From the NCBI GenBank assembly GCA_007123395.1, contig SKLD01000002.1:1-10966 (forward strand): a DNA stretch of 10,966 bases, read 5' to 3'. The notes below the pieces were generated by a model that did no database searches, was not told where the DNA came from, and was given only the letters and a program-made list of their open reading frames with translations. Below are positions 1-6,599 of the stretch, piece by piece. The first letter of the stretch is position 1, and every line of letters begins with the position of its first letter. The translations under genes were made by a program, and so were the position numbers. Origin of the DNA: Opitutales bacterium (GTDB lineage: Bacteria > Verrucomicrobiota > Verrucomicrobiia > Opitutales > Oceanipulchritudinaceae).

Positions 1-87
1 CAACTTACTTTCTTCTATTCCCATCGGTGGACTTGTACAACCAGTAAGGGTCCAAACAAATAGCAGTATGAGTAGTCCAATTTTCAT
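1..87 (-). CDS. N-terminus of a lipoprotein, cut by the window edge
   Basis: Reading the minus strand from an ATG at 87-85 gives 29 codons that stay open to base 1. They begin M-K-I-G and run through a hydrophobic core (L-L-I-L-L-F-V-W) to L-T-G-C at residues 14-17, followed by T-S-P-P. A charged start, a hydrophobic stretch and a lipobox (L-T-G|C) are the marks of a type II signal peptide. The mature protein would therefore be lipid-anchored through Cys17 in the envelope. There is no clear Shine-Dalgarno sequence upstream, and the rest of the protein lies outside the window, so its function cannot be told. The lipobox is seen directly; the membrane anchoring is inferred from known lipoprotein biology. 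Confidence 0.6.
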   Translation of the reverse strand, partial: MKIGLLILLFVWTLTGCTSPPMGIEESKL

Positions 88-493
88 CTAACAGTGATAT
101 GAGGAATACTCAGTTTCGCATTTGTCAGCGGCGGCGCACGACATGCGTTTGGGGGTTCAAGCAGACAAGGGAAGTTTCGGGTGTCGTTAACGGCATGATG
201 CCCTAAGATTTACGATTCCGCGCATGGTGTCAAGGGTTTCGCGGCGGGTGCGGGAGGTCCGATGACGCCTCCGGAAAAAGGAAGATCCACGGCGCATGCG
301 GTCCTAGCGTACGTCAATTCGTGCGCGGGGTTTTGTCGACCGATGACCTTTGGCCTCCTCCGTCCAATTTGCCCTTGGCCCAGAATGGCTCGGTGACCCC
401 CCTTTTCGGCTTCCGATTTCGGCGAAGCCGCCGGCCCCTCAATAACCCATGAAGGGCGCATCACCCGCTGCCCAATGGAAGTTCTCTCTCGGG
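88..493. other. gap without a recognisable gene
   Basis: No frame here gives a protein I recognise. A minus-strand frame is open through 210-490 but reads as low-complexity, arginine- and proline-rich sequence with no family signature. At 407-430 there is an inverted repeat, CGGCTTC / GAAGCCG with a 10-nt loop. It lies about 65 bp past the 3' end of the BNR remnant. It lacks a following T-run on the minus strand, so I do not call it a terminator. Bases 88-200 are the upstream region of the lipoprotein. CTGACA on the minus strand resembles a -35 box there, but no well-placed -10 is seen. Confidence 0.4.
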
Positions 494-1000
494 TTAGATT
501 TCGTACAGAAACACTTCCGTCTTCAAAGTGTTCTCGTTGTTGCCAAAGCCCCCGGCATTCACGCCCTTTGTGTAAAGCAGCGGAGGCACACGATCCGGCA
601 ATACTCCGCTCTGGTGGGACTGGGCAGGCAACCATGTTGCATATTCCGCATCGCTTGGTGTCACCTCTACGCTTTTTGCGCATGTGCCATCTTCGCCTAG
701 TTCTGCGAGGACAATGTTCGTGCCCGGCGCCCCCCACACGCACTCTGGGGTTGGCTCGACCATGAGGGCAGCACAGGGGCGGTCGTTCGGCAGGATGCAG
801 AGGGAAGACTGCACATGAATACGGCGGACCGGATCGCCGTGGGTGGCGGCAGACGTGAGGGAAGTAGCCGTCCAAGTCCCTGAGACGGAACGACTCATCA
901 AGTCTGCGGTTCCCGTCAAGCCGTTGTGGAGTACCACGTGAAAAACACCACTCGGATCGATGACGGGATTAGACAAAATGATTTGCTGGTAGTTTAGATT
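494..1000 (-). pseudogene. C-terminal remnant of a BNR-repeat family protein
   Basis: The minus-strand frame ending with TAA at 494-496 carries about 168 residues that look like the end of a BNR-repeat (sialidase-like propeller) protein. It contains an N-P-V-I-D-P-S-G-V-F-H repeat-like strand. It closes with P-L-L-Y-T-K-G-V-N-A-G-G-F-G-N-N-E-N-T, then K-T-E-V-F-L-Y-E-I, which resembles the C-terminus of BNR_4-type proteins as I recall them. Family members are usually over 400 residues, so most of the propeller is missing. The frame stays open to an ATG at 1213, but residues encoded by about 1000-1213 look non-homologous and no ribosome site is evident. I read it as a 5'-deleted gene. Such proteins often bind or cleave glycans, which would fit a polysaccharide-degrading host, but the fragment itself is unlikely to function. 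Family assignment is moderate. Confidence 0.45.
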
Positions 1001-1322
1001 GCGAGGCCCGGTTTGTTCGTGCTTTTGCTGCTCGGCAAGGGACTGAACGCGGTCGGAGCAACTTGCAGTCCCGTTTACTTTGAGCCTAGGGAAAACAGAG
1101 ATCCTTGACCGTGGCAACGGCAAAGTCGGCATCCCAGGCCGCTCTACGTAGCCCCGATTACCATTCTGGCAATCGGTCCCCGTCGCCGTAGCCCTCAACA
1201 ACGCCGTCCTCAAACGCGAAGGCGTCCCCTCGCTGCGTGAACTCTGGGCCTAATGGCACTCGGATAAGCGGCTGGCTCGCAGGAGCGCGGGTCTTTAGAC
1301 CGCGTAGAGCTGCGGCTAAGCT
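1001..1322. other. rearrangement junction between two truncated genes
   Basis: This stretch separates the point where the UroD-like frame stops making sense (about 1322) from the point where BNR homology begins (about 1000). It contains a REP-like hairpin (1286-1304). It also holds a short plus-strand frame, about 1158-1255, ending R-E-G-V-P-S-L-R-E-L-W-A then TAA, which reads like the C-terminus of an unrelated gene. I cannot name that fragment. The layout suggests debris from one or more deletions or insertions. Confidence 0.35.
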
Positions 1323-2136
1323 CAACGACCAAATCGAGCATCGGCATTAAGCCGCCGCAAAAATGATTGACCACTTTCAGGCCGGCCTCGTGAAAAAGTG
1401 CGTTCTGACGCTGATCATAGGGGAGCCCGAACTCGCGATAGAAGTTAGGACTAATCACAGTGCTTGATCCTGCACCTCCGCCGACCTCGACCATGTCCGC
1501 CGGCGTGTTTCTCCACATTTCAGTCACTCGCAATGTCTTTTCAACGATCGATTCTAATATGTGGTGCAAGGTCTCTGGTTCGTCCATCCCGAGCATTATG
1601 GACGCCTCCGTGCCAAACAGAGTACAGAAGCTCTGCCAAGGACTCCCTTGTCCGGGGCTGAATGGGTGGGAACGGATAATTCCTTTGTCTCCCAAACGGT
1701 CTTTGGTCACTTGAATGGGAGTAAAATCAACGGCCCTTGGCACAGGATAGTATGCATTCCAAACCTCAAAATCCTTCAGCTCCTTCAACAGATACTCTGT
1801 GTCGTAGGATGTCACATCAGTATGTACTACTTTCTTGCGCAGTGTGCCCTTGGGCGTGGTTATCTGATAAATCTCACAACGGTTGCCGCTCTCGTCTGTC
1901 TCGCTACCCTTACACTCCACCAGCCAGTTTGCCATGTCCTTCTCGTCGTAAGAATACAATGGGCTGACATAGATGGCATAATCCATGCCGAATCTCTCAA
2001 ATGCTTGCCATTGGTCCATTCCCCCCAGATAATTCTTAAGATAGTACGGCATCCATCCATGAACCTGGCATGGCAATCGATCCGGGCGTCCATTCTTAAG
2101 TGCTGTTAGCATTCTTTCGCGTGATGTCATTGCCAT
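1210..2136 (-). pseudogene. UroD/MtaA-like methyltransferase, C-terminally truncated
   Basis: The N-terminus (M-T-S-R-E-R-M-L-T-A-L-K-N-G-R-P-D-R-L-P) is typical of the uroporphyrinogen-decarboxylase superfamily branch that includes corrinoid methyltransferases (MtaA, CmuA). Residues 252-266 carry G-L-K-V-V-N-H-F-C-G-G. Its His258-x-Cys260 pair corresponds to the zinc site that activates a thiol in MtaA-type enzymes. Homology ends at about residue 271 (near base 1323). The last 37 residues are arginine/serine-rich and unrelated, so roughly 70-100 C-terminal residues, including the expected third zinc ligand, are missing. The ATG at 2136 is chosen because AAGGAGA lies 7 nt upstream. The start overlaps the toxin gene's 3' end by 10 bases. 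A whole enzyme would move a methyl group between a corrinoid protein or methylated substrate and a thiol; this one is probably inactive. Confidence 0.7.
1286..1304. repeat. REP-like hairpin at the methyltransferase break
   Basis: The 19-mer CGCGGGTCTTTAGACCGCG folds as GGTCT/AGACC extended by CGC/GCG with one bulged G. Outer GCTC (1276-1279) and GAGC (1307-1310) can extend the stem imperfectly. It sits about 20 bp from the position where the UroD-like frame loses homology, in non-coding sequence, as dispersed palindromic (REP/BIME-type) elements do. Only one copy is in the window, so the repeat status is inferred. Confidence 0.4.
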
Positions 2137-2468
2137 TTTGGATTCTCCTTCCGATTTGTTGGGTCTTGGGATTTGTCGAGATGACGGCGGATAAATTCAG
2201 GATCTCGTCGTAAATCAATTACTGCATAAACGTGGATTTCCCCATCTGAAAACGTATAGCAAATCCCATACGGGAAAACCCGTGATAAGCTTCTATGAAA
2301 CTCACGATGAACGACACGGTGAGATCCTCCGGTAATTTTCAGTTCTTCTATATCAGAGCGAATACTTGCCGAGAAGTAATCACCAAGACCTACTCCTTGC
2401 TGCTCATAAAACAAAAACCCCTCATTCAAGTCGGACAATGCATCCGACGAAATACGGATGACATTCAT
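2127..2468 (-). CDS. ParE/RelE-family toxin
   Basis: This 113-residue protein has the layout of the RelE/ParE toxin superfamily. An N-terminal strand and helix (I-S-S-D-A-L-S-D-L-N-E-G-F-L-F-Y-E-Q-Q) are followed by G-L-G-D-Y-F. The central strand is R-V-F-P-Y-G-I-C-Y, then I-H-V-Y-A-V-I-D and the R-R-D-P-E-F motif near the end. R-x-F-P-Y and (H/R)-R-R-D-P are characteristic of the ParE-type branch. ParE-type proteins poison gyrase and RelE-type proteins cleave mRNA; the sequence alone does not decide which. The start ATG overlaps the antitoxin stop (ATGA), so the two are translationally coupled. The last 15 or so residues after R-R-H-L are a non-conserved tail that overlaps the ribosome site and start of the UroD-like gene, as if the toxin gene's natural end had been lost or extended. 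Confidence 0.8.
   Translation of the reverse strand: MNVIRISSDALSDLNEGFLFYEQQGVGLGDYFSASIRSDIEELKITGGSHRVVHREFHRSLSRVFPYGICYTFSDGEIHVYAVIDLRRDPEFIRRHLDKSQDPTNRKENPKWQ
2144..2150 (-). promoter_or_regulatory. ribosome binding site of the UroD-like gene
   Basis: The minus strand reads AAGGAGA, 7 nt before the ATG at 2136-2134. It lies inside the last codons of the toxin gene. It is the strongest Shine-Dalgarno match in the left half and favours the 2136 start over the second ATG at 2130. Confidence 0.65.
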
Positions 2469-2671
2469 CTCCGACCAATACTGCCTTTTACTTGATCCCA
2501 GTCCAAAAGCTCGGCTTTCCCCGACTCGACCCTCGATACGCGCTCGTCAAGCAAGGAACAAATTTCCTTCGACTCGATGGAGTCATCAAGATTTTCACGC
2601 ATATCCTCCCATAAGTTCCTCATCGTGAGCAACTTCTCTTCCATCGTCATCGCTTTTATGTCAGGAATCAT
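2465..2671 (-). CDS. antitoxin, Unstab_antitox (addiction module) family
   Basis: This 68-residue acidic protein starts with a helix (M-T-M-E-E-K-L-L-T-M-R-N-L-W-E-D) and continues with a short linker. It ends with L-L-D-E-R-V-S-R-V-E-S-G-K-A-E-L-L-D-W-D-Q-V-K. The L-x-x-R-x-x-x-x-x-x-G segment followed by W-x-x-[VL]-K is the hallmark of the small antitoxins paired with ParE/RelE toxins (Pfam Unstab_antitox). It would neutralise the toxin and probably autorepress the pair. It is first in the pair and overlaps the toxin start by ATGA. A GGAG lies 11 nt upstream of its ATG, a rather long spacing. Confidence 0.8.
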   Translation of the reverse strand: MIPDIKAMTMEEKLLTMRNLWEDMRENLDDSIESKEICSLLDERVSRVESGKAELLDWDQVKGSIGRR

Positions 2672-2741
2672 CGAAAAATCATCTCCAGAATTTCCAAAGA
2701 GTCAACCGCATGTATGCATCGATCCCAGCCAACGTCGAGGT

Positions 2742-2779
2742 GTCCTACCCGGTGGAGCGCAGCGGAACCGGGTTAGGAC
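2742..2779. repeat. REP-like long palindrome
   Basis: GTCCTACCCGGT (2742-2753) pairs with ACCGGGTTAGGAC (2767-2779), leaving one bulged T and a 13-nt loop, GGAGCGCAGCGGA. The 12-bp GC-rich stem with a conserved-looking loop resembles dispersed REP-like elements in bacterial genomes. The minus strand has no T-run after it, so a simple intrinsic terminator is less likely. It supplies the last codons and the TAG stop of the 139-aa gene that reads into it. Only one copy is present here. Confidence 0.6.
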
Positions 2780-3164
2780 CACCGTCTGGTTCTGGCTGGC
2801 TGATTTTGGAGGCGACCACATAACCGTCGAAACCGATGGAGGATTCAATCTTCCATACCTTTTTTTCGCTCAACTCCCTCATAGTTTCAGAGACATCCTC
2901 TTTCCAAAATTTAGGTATTCCATTCAGGTGAAAGGACTTTTGAAATTTGGAAGCATGTGTCTCTACAAAATATTTCAAATCAATTTCTTGAATATCTAAA
3001 ATGATCGATCCAAGTGCATCTTGAAAACTATATCCGACGACGTCCGAAAACACTATTTTCTCTTCAGGAACGCTCGGTGAATACGGATACCCAATATCGA
3101 AGGTAATCTCATTCGAAACGCAATCCACGATATAGCGTAGTATGTGATAATCGTGGTATTTCAT
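2745..3164 (-). CDS. conserved uncharacterised protein (M-K-Y-H-D-Y-H type)
   Basis: The protein of 139 residues starts M-K-Y-H-D-Y-H-I-L-R-Y. Later it has I-V-F-S-D-V-V-G-Y-S-F, then I-I-L-D-I-Q-E-I-D and, near the end, W-K-I-E-S-S-I-G-F-D-G-Y-V-V-A-S-K. I recall this pattern from widespread small soluble proteins of unknown function found in many phyla, often as solitary genes. A role as an immunity protein is possible but not shown. The frame is open upstream to 3248. I chose the ATG at 3164 because family similarity begins exactly there and GGAAA lies just upstream. There is no signal peptide or membrane segment. The final residues (N-P-V-P-L-R-S-T-G) are encoded by the REP-like palindrome, so the original C-terminus may have been replaced. 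Confidence 0.6.
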   Translation of the reverse strand: MKYHDYHILRYIVDCVSNEITFDIGYPYSPSVPEEKIVFSDVVGYSFQDALGSIILDIQEIDLKYFVETHASKFQKSFHLNGIPKFWKEDVSETMRELSEKKVWKIESSIGFDGYVVASKISQPEPDGGPNPVPLRSTG

Positions 3165-3191
3165 ATTATTTCCAGACCGGGGAGCATGAGG

Positions 3192-3216
3192 CACGGCTGA
3201 CCGTGAGCGCGCGCTC
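3192..3216. repeat. structured GC-rich spacer (two palindromes)
   Basis: In the 73-bp gap between the 146-aa gene and the 139-aa gene, CACGG-CTGA-CCGTG (3192-3205) forms a 5-bp hairpin. It is followed directly by the perfect 12-bp palindrome GAGCGCGCGCTC (3205-3216). No T-run follows on the minus strand. It could be a repeat relic or a weak transcript-processing structure. Confidence 0.35.
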
Positions 3217-3237
3217 GATGCGGGACTGAGGTTGGAA

Positions 3238-3678
3238 CTACGATTCATCTTTCGACTCGGGGCGGGTCAGCCGTTGCTCTCCATGCGCTTGTTCGGCTTT
3301 GGGTCCATGTACAACGTATCGAAAGCACCAGTTGCCTGCGCCCCAAATGAGGTAATAGGCACCGGCAGCAATCGCCATGATCGTAGTCACAACCAGAGCC
3401 CATCGCCAATTTTCGTAGTGCCGCATGGCGTTTGATTTGCCGGAGATTTTTGGCAACCTTTGATATGCTTGCGCAGCCTCCTTGCCCTCCTCGGCCAAGA
3501 TCCTGTTATACTCGTCATGAACGTACTGACGAATCTTAGCACGGTGCCTCTCCCGCAACTCGTCTCCGAGAACGTCGTCCCACCATTCCGCGACAGGCAG
3601 GTAGGTGAAGATCGCTACAATGGTTGCCACGATCCCGAACAACAGGCGGTATAGCCTATGTGTTTGCGCGTAAGTCAT
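3238..3678 (-). CDS. small protein with two membrane segments, function unknown
   Basis: This 146-residue protein has hydrophobic segments at about residues 12-30 (L-L-F-G-I-V-A-T-I-V-A-I-F-T-Y) and 92-112 (W-A-L-V-V-T-T-I-M-A-I-A-A-G-A-Y-Y-L-I-W). A charged, helix-prone stretch of about 60 residues lies between them, and a hydrophilic C-terminus ends K-D-E-S. The likely topology is an inner-membrane hairpin with the long middle region on one side. I do not recognise a family. It starts 6 bp after the stop of the 63-aa gene, so the two are probably co-transcribed. No strong Shine-Dalgarno precedes the ATG. Confidence 0.6.
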   Translation of the reverse strand: MTYAQTHRLYRLLFGIVATIVAIFTYLPVAEWWDDVLGDELRERHRAKIRQYVHDEYNRILAEEGKEAAQAYQRLPKISGKSNAMRHYENWRWALVVTTIMAIAAGAYYLIWGAGNWCFRYVVHGPKAEQAHGEQRLTRPESKDES

Positions 3679-3684
3679 CCGAAA

Positions 3685-3876
3685 CTACTTATACCATTTC
3701 TTGCGCATGGCGTCCCGATATAGCGCTGCCGCATACGCCAGAGAATCAATGCTGTGCGAGTTACTCTTCCGGTCCACTTCGCCGCGTTTCTCTGCTGCCG
3801 CGTAGGCTGAAATGATCGCCTGGTGATCGCGCCCGTGCCTCTCTATGAGCTCGCGCATCTTGTCACGCTGTTTCAT
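3685..3876 (-). CDS. small conserved protein, 63 aa
   Basis: The sequence opens with a basic helix (M-K-Q-R-D-K-M-R-E-L-I-E-R-H-G-R-D). It continues A-I-I-S-A-Y-A-A-A-E-K-R-G-E-V-D-R-K-S-N-S and ends Y-A-A-A-L-Y-R-D-A-M-R-K-K-W. It resembles small all-helical proteins I have seen in other bacteria, in which A-Y-A-x-A-E-x-R-G-E-V-x-R-x-S-N is the recurring core; they have no assigned function. A small helix-turn-helix or nucleic-acid-binding role is possible from the basic charge but unproven. It is the first gene of the left-hand minus-strand run. AAGAGAA lies about 8 nt upstream of the ATG as a weak ribosome site, and TAATAA some 20-30 nt upstream could be part of a promoter. Confidence 0.6.
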   Translation of the reverse strand: MKQRDKMRELIERHGRDHQAIISAYAAAEKRGEVDRKSNSHSIDSLAYAAALYRDAMRKKWYK

Positions 3877-4201
3877 CGGAAGTTTCTCTTAGCCGAACAG
3901 ATTTATTAGTTTTTTCCTAACGGGATTGAGGTAGCCGGCTCCATCGTCCCCTAAAATCTGACGGACGATGCATTCCATTGTCAATGAAAGATTTCCGAGT
4001 GGTTCGGGGGCAGGCTGCCGGTGCCTTGATGGTGGAGGTGTGCCAAAATGTCTCCGAACACGCGCGCGTGTCTGGCGAGCCCGCTCGACCGCCTGTGCGC
4101 GTAGATGGGACTGCCTCCCAGATCGACGTGGCTCTCGTGTGCGCGGCGAAGTACGCCCCGGCGGGATTGCTGTTCATCCACCGATTCCATCCTCCACCCT
4201 A
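3877..4201. other. gap without a recognised gene
   Basis: Several overlapping frames are open on both strands. A plus-strand frame from 3978 reads M-S-M-K-D-F-R-V-V-R-G-Q-A-A-G-A-L-M-V-E-V and runs into the 42-bp repeats. None shows a family signature, a ribosome site or one clearly superior coding frame, so I call no gene. The AT-rich stretch near 3900-3920 is the presumed promoter region of the leftward genes. A short imperfect palindrome around a T6 run is also there. Confidence 0.35.
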
Positions 4202-4352
4202 CCGCATCCGTGCCTCGCTGAAGCTTCAGCCTACGCTTTCCAACCGCATCCGTGCCTCGCTGAAGCTTCAGCCTACGCTTTCCAACCGCATCCGTGCCTC
4301 GCTGAAGCTTCAGCCTACGCTTTCACGCCGCATTTGTGCCTTGCTGAAGCTC
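4202..4352. repeat. 42-bp direct repeat, three copies plus a decayed fourth
   Basis: Units begin at 4202, 4244, 4286 and 4328, an exact period of 42. The first three are essentially identical; the fourth diverges (CATTTG for CATCCG, CTTGCT for CTCGCT) and breaks off near 4352. Each full unit contains the perfect 14-bp palindrome GCTGAAGCTTCAGC. Because 42 is a multiple of three, frames stay open across the array; in one plus frame each unit reads H-P-C-L-A-E-A-S-A-Y-A-F-Q-P. There is no ribosome site or homologous protein, so I read it as a non-coding tandem palindromic repeat rather than a repeat protein. The near-identity of the copies suggests recent amplification. Confidence 0.85.
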
Positions 4353-4387
4353 TCTTCGTCGCGCTGCGCTGCGGCAAAATCCGCCTA

Positions 4388-4428
4388 CTCTCCCTCTTCC
4401 TCTTCCTCTCCCTCTCCCTCTTCCTCTT
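4388..4428. repeat. pure pyrimidine hexamer tract
   Basis: Forty-one consecutive C/T bases on the plus strand. From 4391 they fit six units of T-[C/T]-C-C-T-C. Such homopurine/homopyrimidine tracts can form triplex (H-DNA) structures and slip during replication. It lies between the 42-bp and 51-bp repeat families. Its six-base period would not shift a reading frame. Confidence 0.8.
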
Positions 4429-4435
4429 GAGGCAG

Positions 4436-4523
4436 CAACCAGCGCAAACGGAGTTGCGCCCTCCATGGGCCGTGGCCGCCGGCGGGCAACCAGCGCAAAC
4501 GGAGTTGCGCCCTCCATGGGCCG
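4436..4523. repeat. 51-bp-period direct repeat, two copies, with hairpin
   Basis: The 37-bp segments 4436-4472 and 4487-4523 are identical and start 51 bp apart. Each holds GCGCAA-ACGGAG-TTGCGC, a 6-bp stem with a 6-nt loop, followed by CCCTCCATGGGC. The array lies about 130 bp past the 3' end of the TonB receptor gene on its downstream side. The hairpins could help stabilise or end that transcript, but no T-run is present. I read it as another REP-like family. Confidence 0.8.
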
Positions 4524-4649
4524 CACGGGTGCGTGGAGTAACGCGTTCCGCGGATCCGGGCTGGACGGCCAGCTGTTCCGGCTGCTCCCTTTCGCCTTCG
4601 TGACGTCCGATGCCATTGGCGCTTCCAAACCCGCGGCGCGCGTTGTCCG

Positions 4650-6599
4650 TCAGAACGTCATGCCCGCGCCTATGGTGGCGACACGTCCGGGCATGGGGTA
4701 GCCGCGGCGTAGTTCATAGGCGCGCCCGAGGGCGTTTTCGAGGGCGAGAAACACTTCGTAAGCGACGTGTTCCGCCTCCCGTCCCCATGCGGCGCGAAGG
4801 TTGAGGAGGGCGTAGGGGGCGATCCGGAGGACGCCCCCTTCAAAGCGTGTATTCACCTGATTCCGCGCGGAGACGTATTGCCAGTCGCCGGCGAGGGAGA
4901 AGCCGGCGGGAAGATCGGCGGCGGCGCCGAGCGTCGTCGTCCATCGCGGTGTAGCGGGGAGGTCACCGCGGCTTGGGTTGAGCCATGAGGTTCCCGCGAA
5001 CAGATGAAAGCGGTCCATGGGACGCCAGCGGAGGGTGCCGTCCACTCCGGTGATCGAGTAGTGATCGAAATTCCGGATACCGGGAGGCGTGGCCGGCGGG
5101 GGCGTGAACCGTATCGCATTGCGGGAGCGATCATGAAAGAGGGAGGCTTCGACCGAGAGATGGCGGGTCGCGTCCCACTGATATCCGATCTCGTAGTGGT
5201 CGATGACTTCGGGATCGAGTTCCTGCCAACGGTCTCCGAGGTTCCATCGCTCGGCGAAGACGGCCGCATACACGCCCGCAAGGTTGAATCCGCGGGCATA
5301 CTCGATCTGCACGGTGTGTTGGTCGCGGCTGGCTTGGAGTGATGTCTGGGCACCCCAAACGCCGCCGAACTCCCGGCTGTGAGTATAGCGGAGGCCCGCT
5401 GTCGGGATCAGTTCCCACTCCCCGGCCGGAAACACGCGCGACACGCTCCCCCATGGGGCAATGTTGCGGAAGCGCGCACTGACGGAGGGGCGCGGCCCGT
5501 CTTCGGCGAACACCTCCCGCGTCTCTCCGCCGTAGCTGTCGGCGTCGATACCGGCGGTCGCGCGCCATCCGCGGGGAAGCTCGCGGTGATGGCGGGCGCG
5601 CAGCCCGTAGTTCCTAAAGTCGGTCAATGTGTTGAGCTGCTGGGCGGGACGCCCCGGGGGCGGCGGAGGGGGTGCCCTCCACTCCCGCCAATCCAGCGAA
5701 CCGTCGTCGTAGTAGACGCGCAGGGAGCTTCCTTGATCCGGGCGGTCCTGTTCGAGGACCGCGCTGAAGAGGGTCGCCTTGGTCGCGAAACGTTCCGGCA
5801 CGGGTGTTGCCTCTCCGTCCAGTTGCGGATCGCGCGCCCATCCGTCATTGTGGTGTACCCGCACCCACGCCCGCCATTCCGGGCTCAACTGCGCGCCGAG
5901 GTGACCGTAGAACGCCGAGACGGAGCCGGAGGCGTCCGGGCGGTGCCCGTCGCTTGTCCGCGAGGACGCCACGAAATAACCGTCCACGGGACCGTCTCCG
6001 AACCCGCCCTCCGCGCGGATCATACGGGTGCCGTGCCGCCCATAAGAGGCATGAACCGCACCGCCGGGCGGCTCGCCGGCCGACTGTTTGGAGACGGCAT
6101 TGACCGCGCCAAAGCCCATATTGCCGATGTGAACCGGTTGCGGGCTCTTATAGACCTCGACAGTGCGGGCGGCGTCGACGGACACCATGTCGAGGATGGG
6201 GTGGCTCCACACGCCGACGAACCGCGGGATCCCGTCAACAAGCGTGACGATTTCCGAACCGGGACGCCCGGTGCCGTGCCCGCGGATGAAAACAGCTCCA
6301 CCGTCGCTGCCGCCGAAGGCGCCCACCATGCCGTAACGGGACACCGTCACCCCGGTGACGCGGCGCAGTGCGGAAGAGAGGTCGTGCGCATTGAGGGCTT
6401 GTATCTGTTCCTCGGATACACGGGTGACCTTTCCCCGCTCCGCCTCCCAGTCCACCGTGTCGATGACCGGCGATACGACGGTGTAGGGGGGCAGCTCGAC
6501 AATCGGGTCACCGGAGTCGACGGACGCAACCGAGCCGTGCGGCAGAACCAGACACGTGATGAAGAGGACGAAAGCCTTCAGACGGATTGCAGGATTCAT
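4650..6599 (-). CDS. TonB-dependent outer-membrane receptor
   Basis: This is a complete receptor of 649 residues. From the ATG at 6599 it begins M-N-P-A-I-R-L-K-A-F-V-L-F-I-T, a Sec signal peptide with likely cleavage after S-V-A-S near residue 26. A TonB-box-like P-I-V-E-L-P-P-Y-T-V-V follows. The plug domain (about 45-175) includes L-R-R-V-T-G-V, F-I-R-G-H-G-T-G-R and V-E-V-Y-K-S-P. The rest is a beta-barrel ending in Phe (G-A-G-M-T-F), as outer-membrane proteins do. A run of six prolines lies in a presumed outer loop. The frame is open 45 codons upstream, but that part is the neighbouring gene read in another frame. The ATG shares bases with the phosphoribosyltransferase stop (ATGA), so it is coupled. 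The substrate is unknown; the neighbours point to a small organic molecule rather than only iron. Confidence 0.9.
   Translation of the reverse strand: MNPAIRLKAFVLFITCLVLPHGSVASVDSGDPIVELPPYTVVSPVIDTVDWEAERGKVTRVSEEQIQALNAHDLSSALRRVTGVTVSRYGMVGAFGGSDGGAVFIRGHGTGRPGSEIVTLVDGIPRFVGVWSHPILDMVSVDAARTVEVYKSPQPVHIGNMGFGAVNAVSKQSAGEPPGGAVHASYGRHGTRMIRAEGGFGDGPVDGYFVASSRTSDGHRPDASGSVSAFYGHLGAQLSPEWRAWVRVHHNDGWARDPQLDGEATPVPERFATKATLFSAVLEQDRPDQGSSLRVYYDDGSLDWREWRAPPPPPPGRPAQQLNTLTDFRNYGLRARHHRELPRGWRATAGIDADSYGGETREVFAEDGPRPSVSARFRNIAPWGSVSRVFPAGEWELIPTAGLRYTHSREFGGVWGAQTSLQASRDQHTVQIEYARGFNLAGVYAAVFAERWNLGDRWQELDPEVIDHYEIGYQWDATRHLSVEASLFHDRSRNAIRFTPPPATPPGIRNFDHYSITGVDGTLRWRPMDRFHLFAGTSWLNPSRGDLPATPRWTTTLGAAADLPAGFSLAGDWQYVSARNQVNTRFEGGVLRIAPYALLNLRAAWGREAEHVAYEVFLALENALGRAYELRRGYPMPGRVATIGAGMTF

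Noticed and set aside
407..430. Intrinsic terminator for the BNR remnant
   Set aside because: The stem is good, but on the minus strand it is followed by A residues rather than a T-run.
210..875. A 221-codon minus-strand frame
   Set aside because: It overlaps the BNR remnant in another frame, and the non-overlapping part has no recognisable feature or ribosome site.
4202..4352. CRISPR array
   Set aside because: The 42-bp units abut directly with no unique spacers between them, and no cas gene is nearby.
3968..4603. A possible repeat protein encoded on the plus strand through the 42-bp repeats
   Set aside because: The frame stays open because all periods are multiples of three. It runs through a pyrimidine tract and two unrelated repeat families, has no ribosome site and matches nothing I know.
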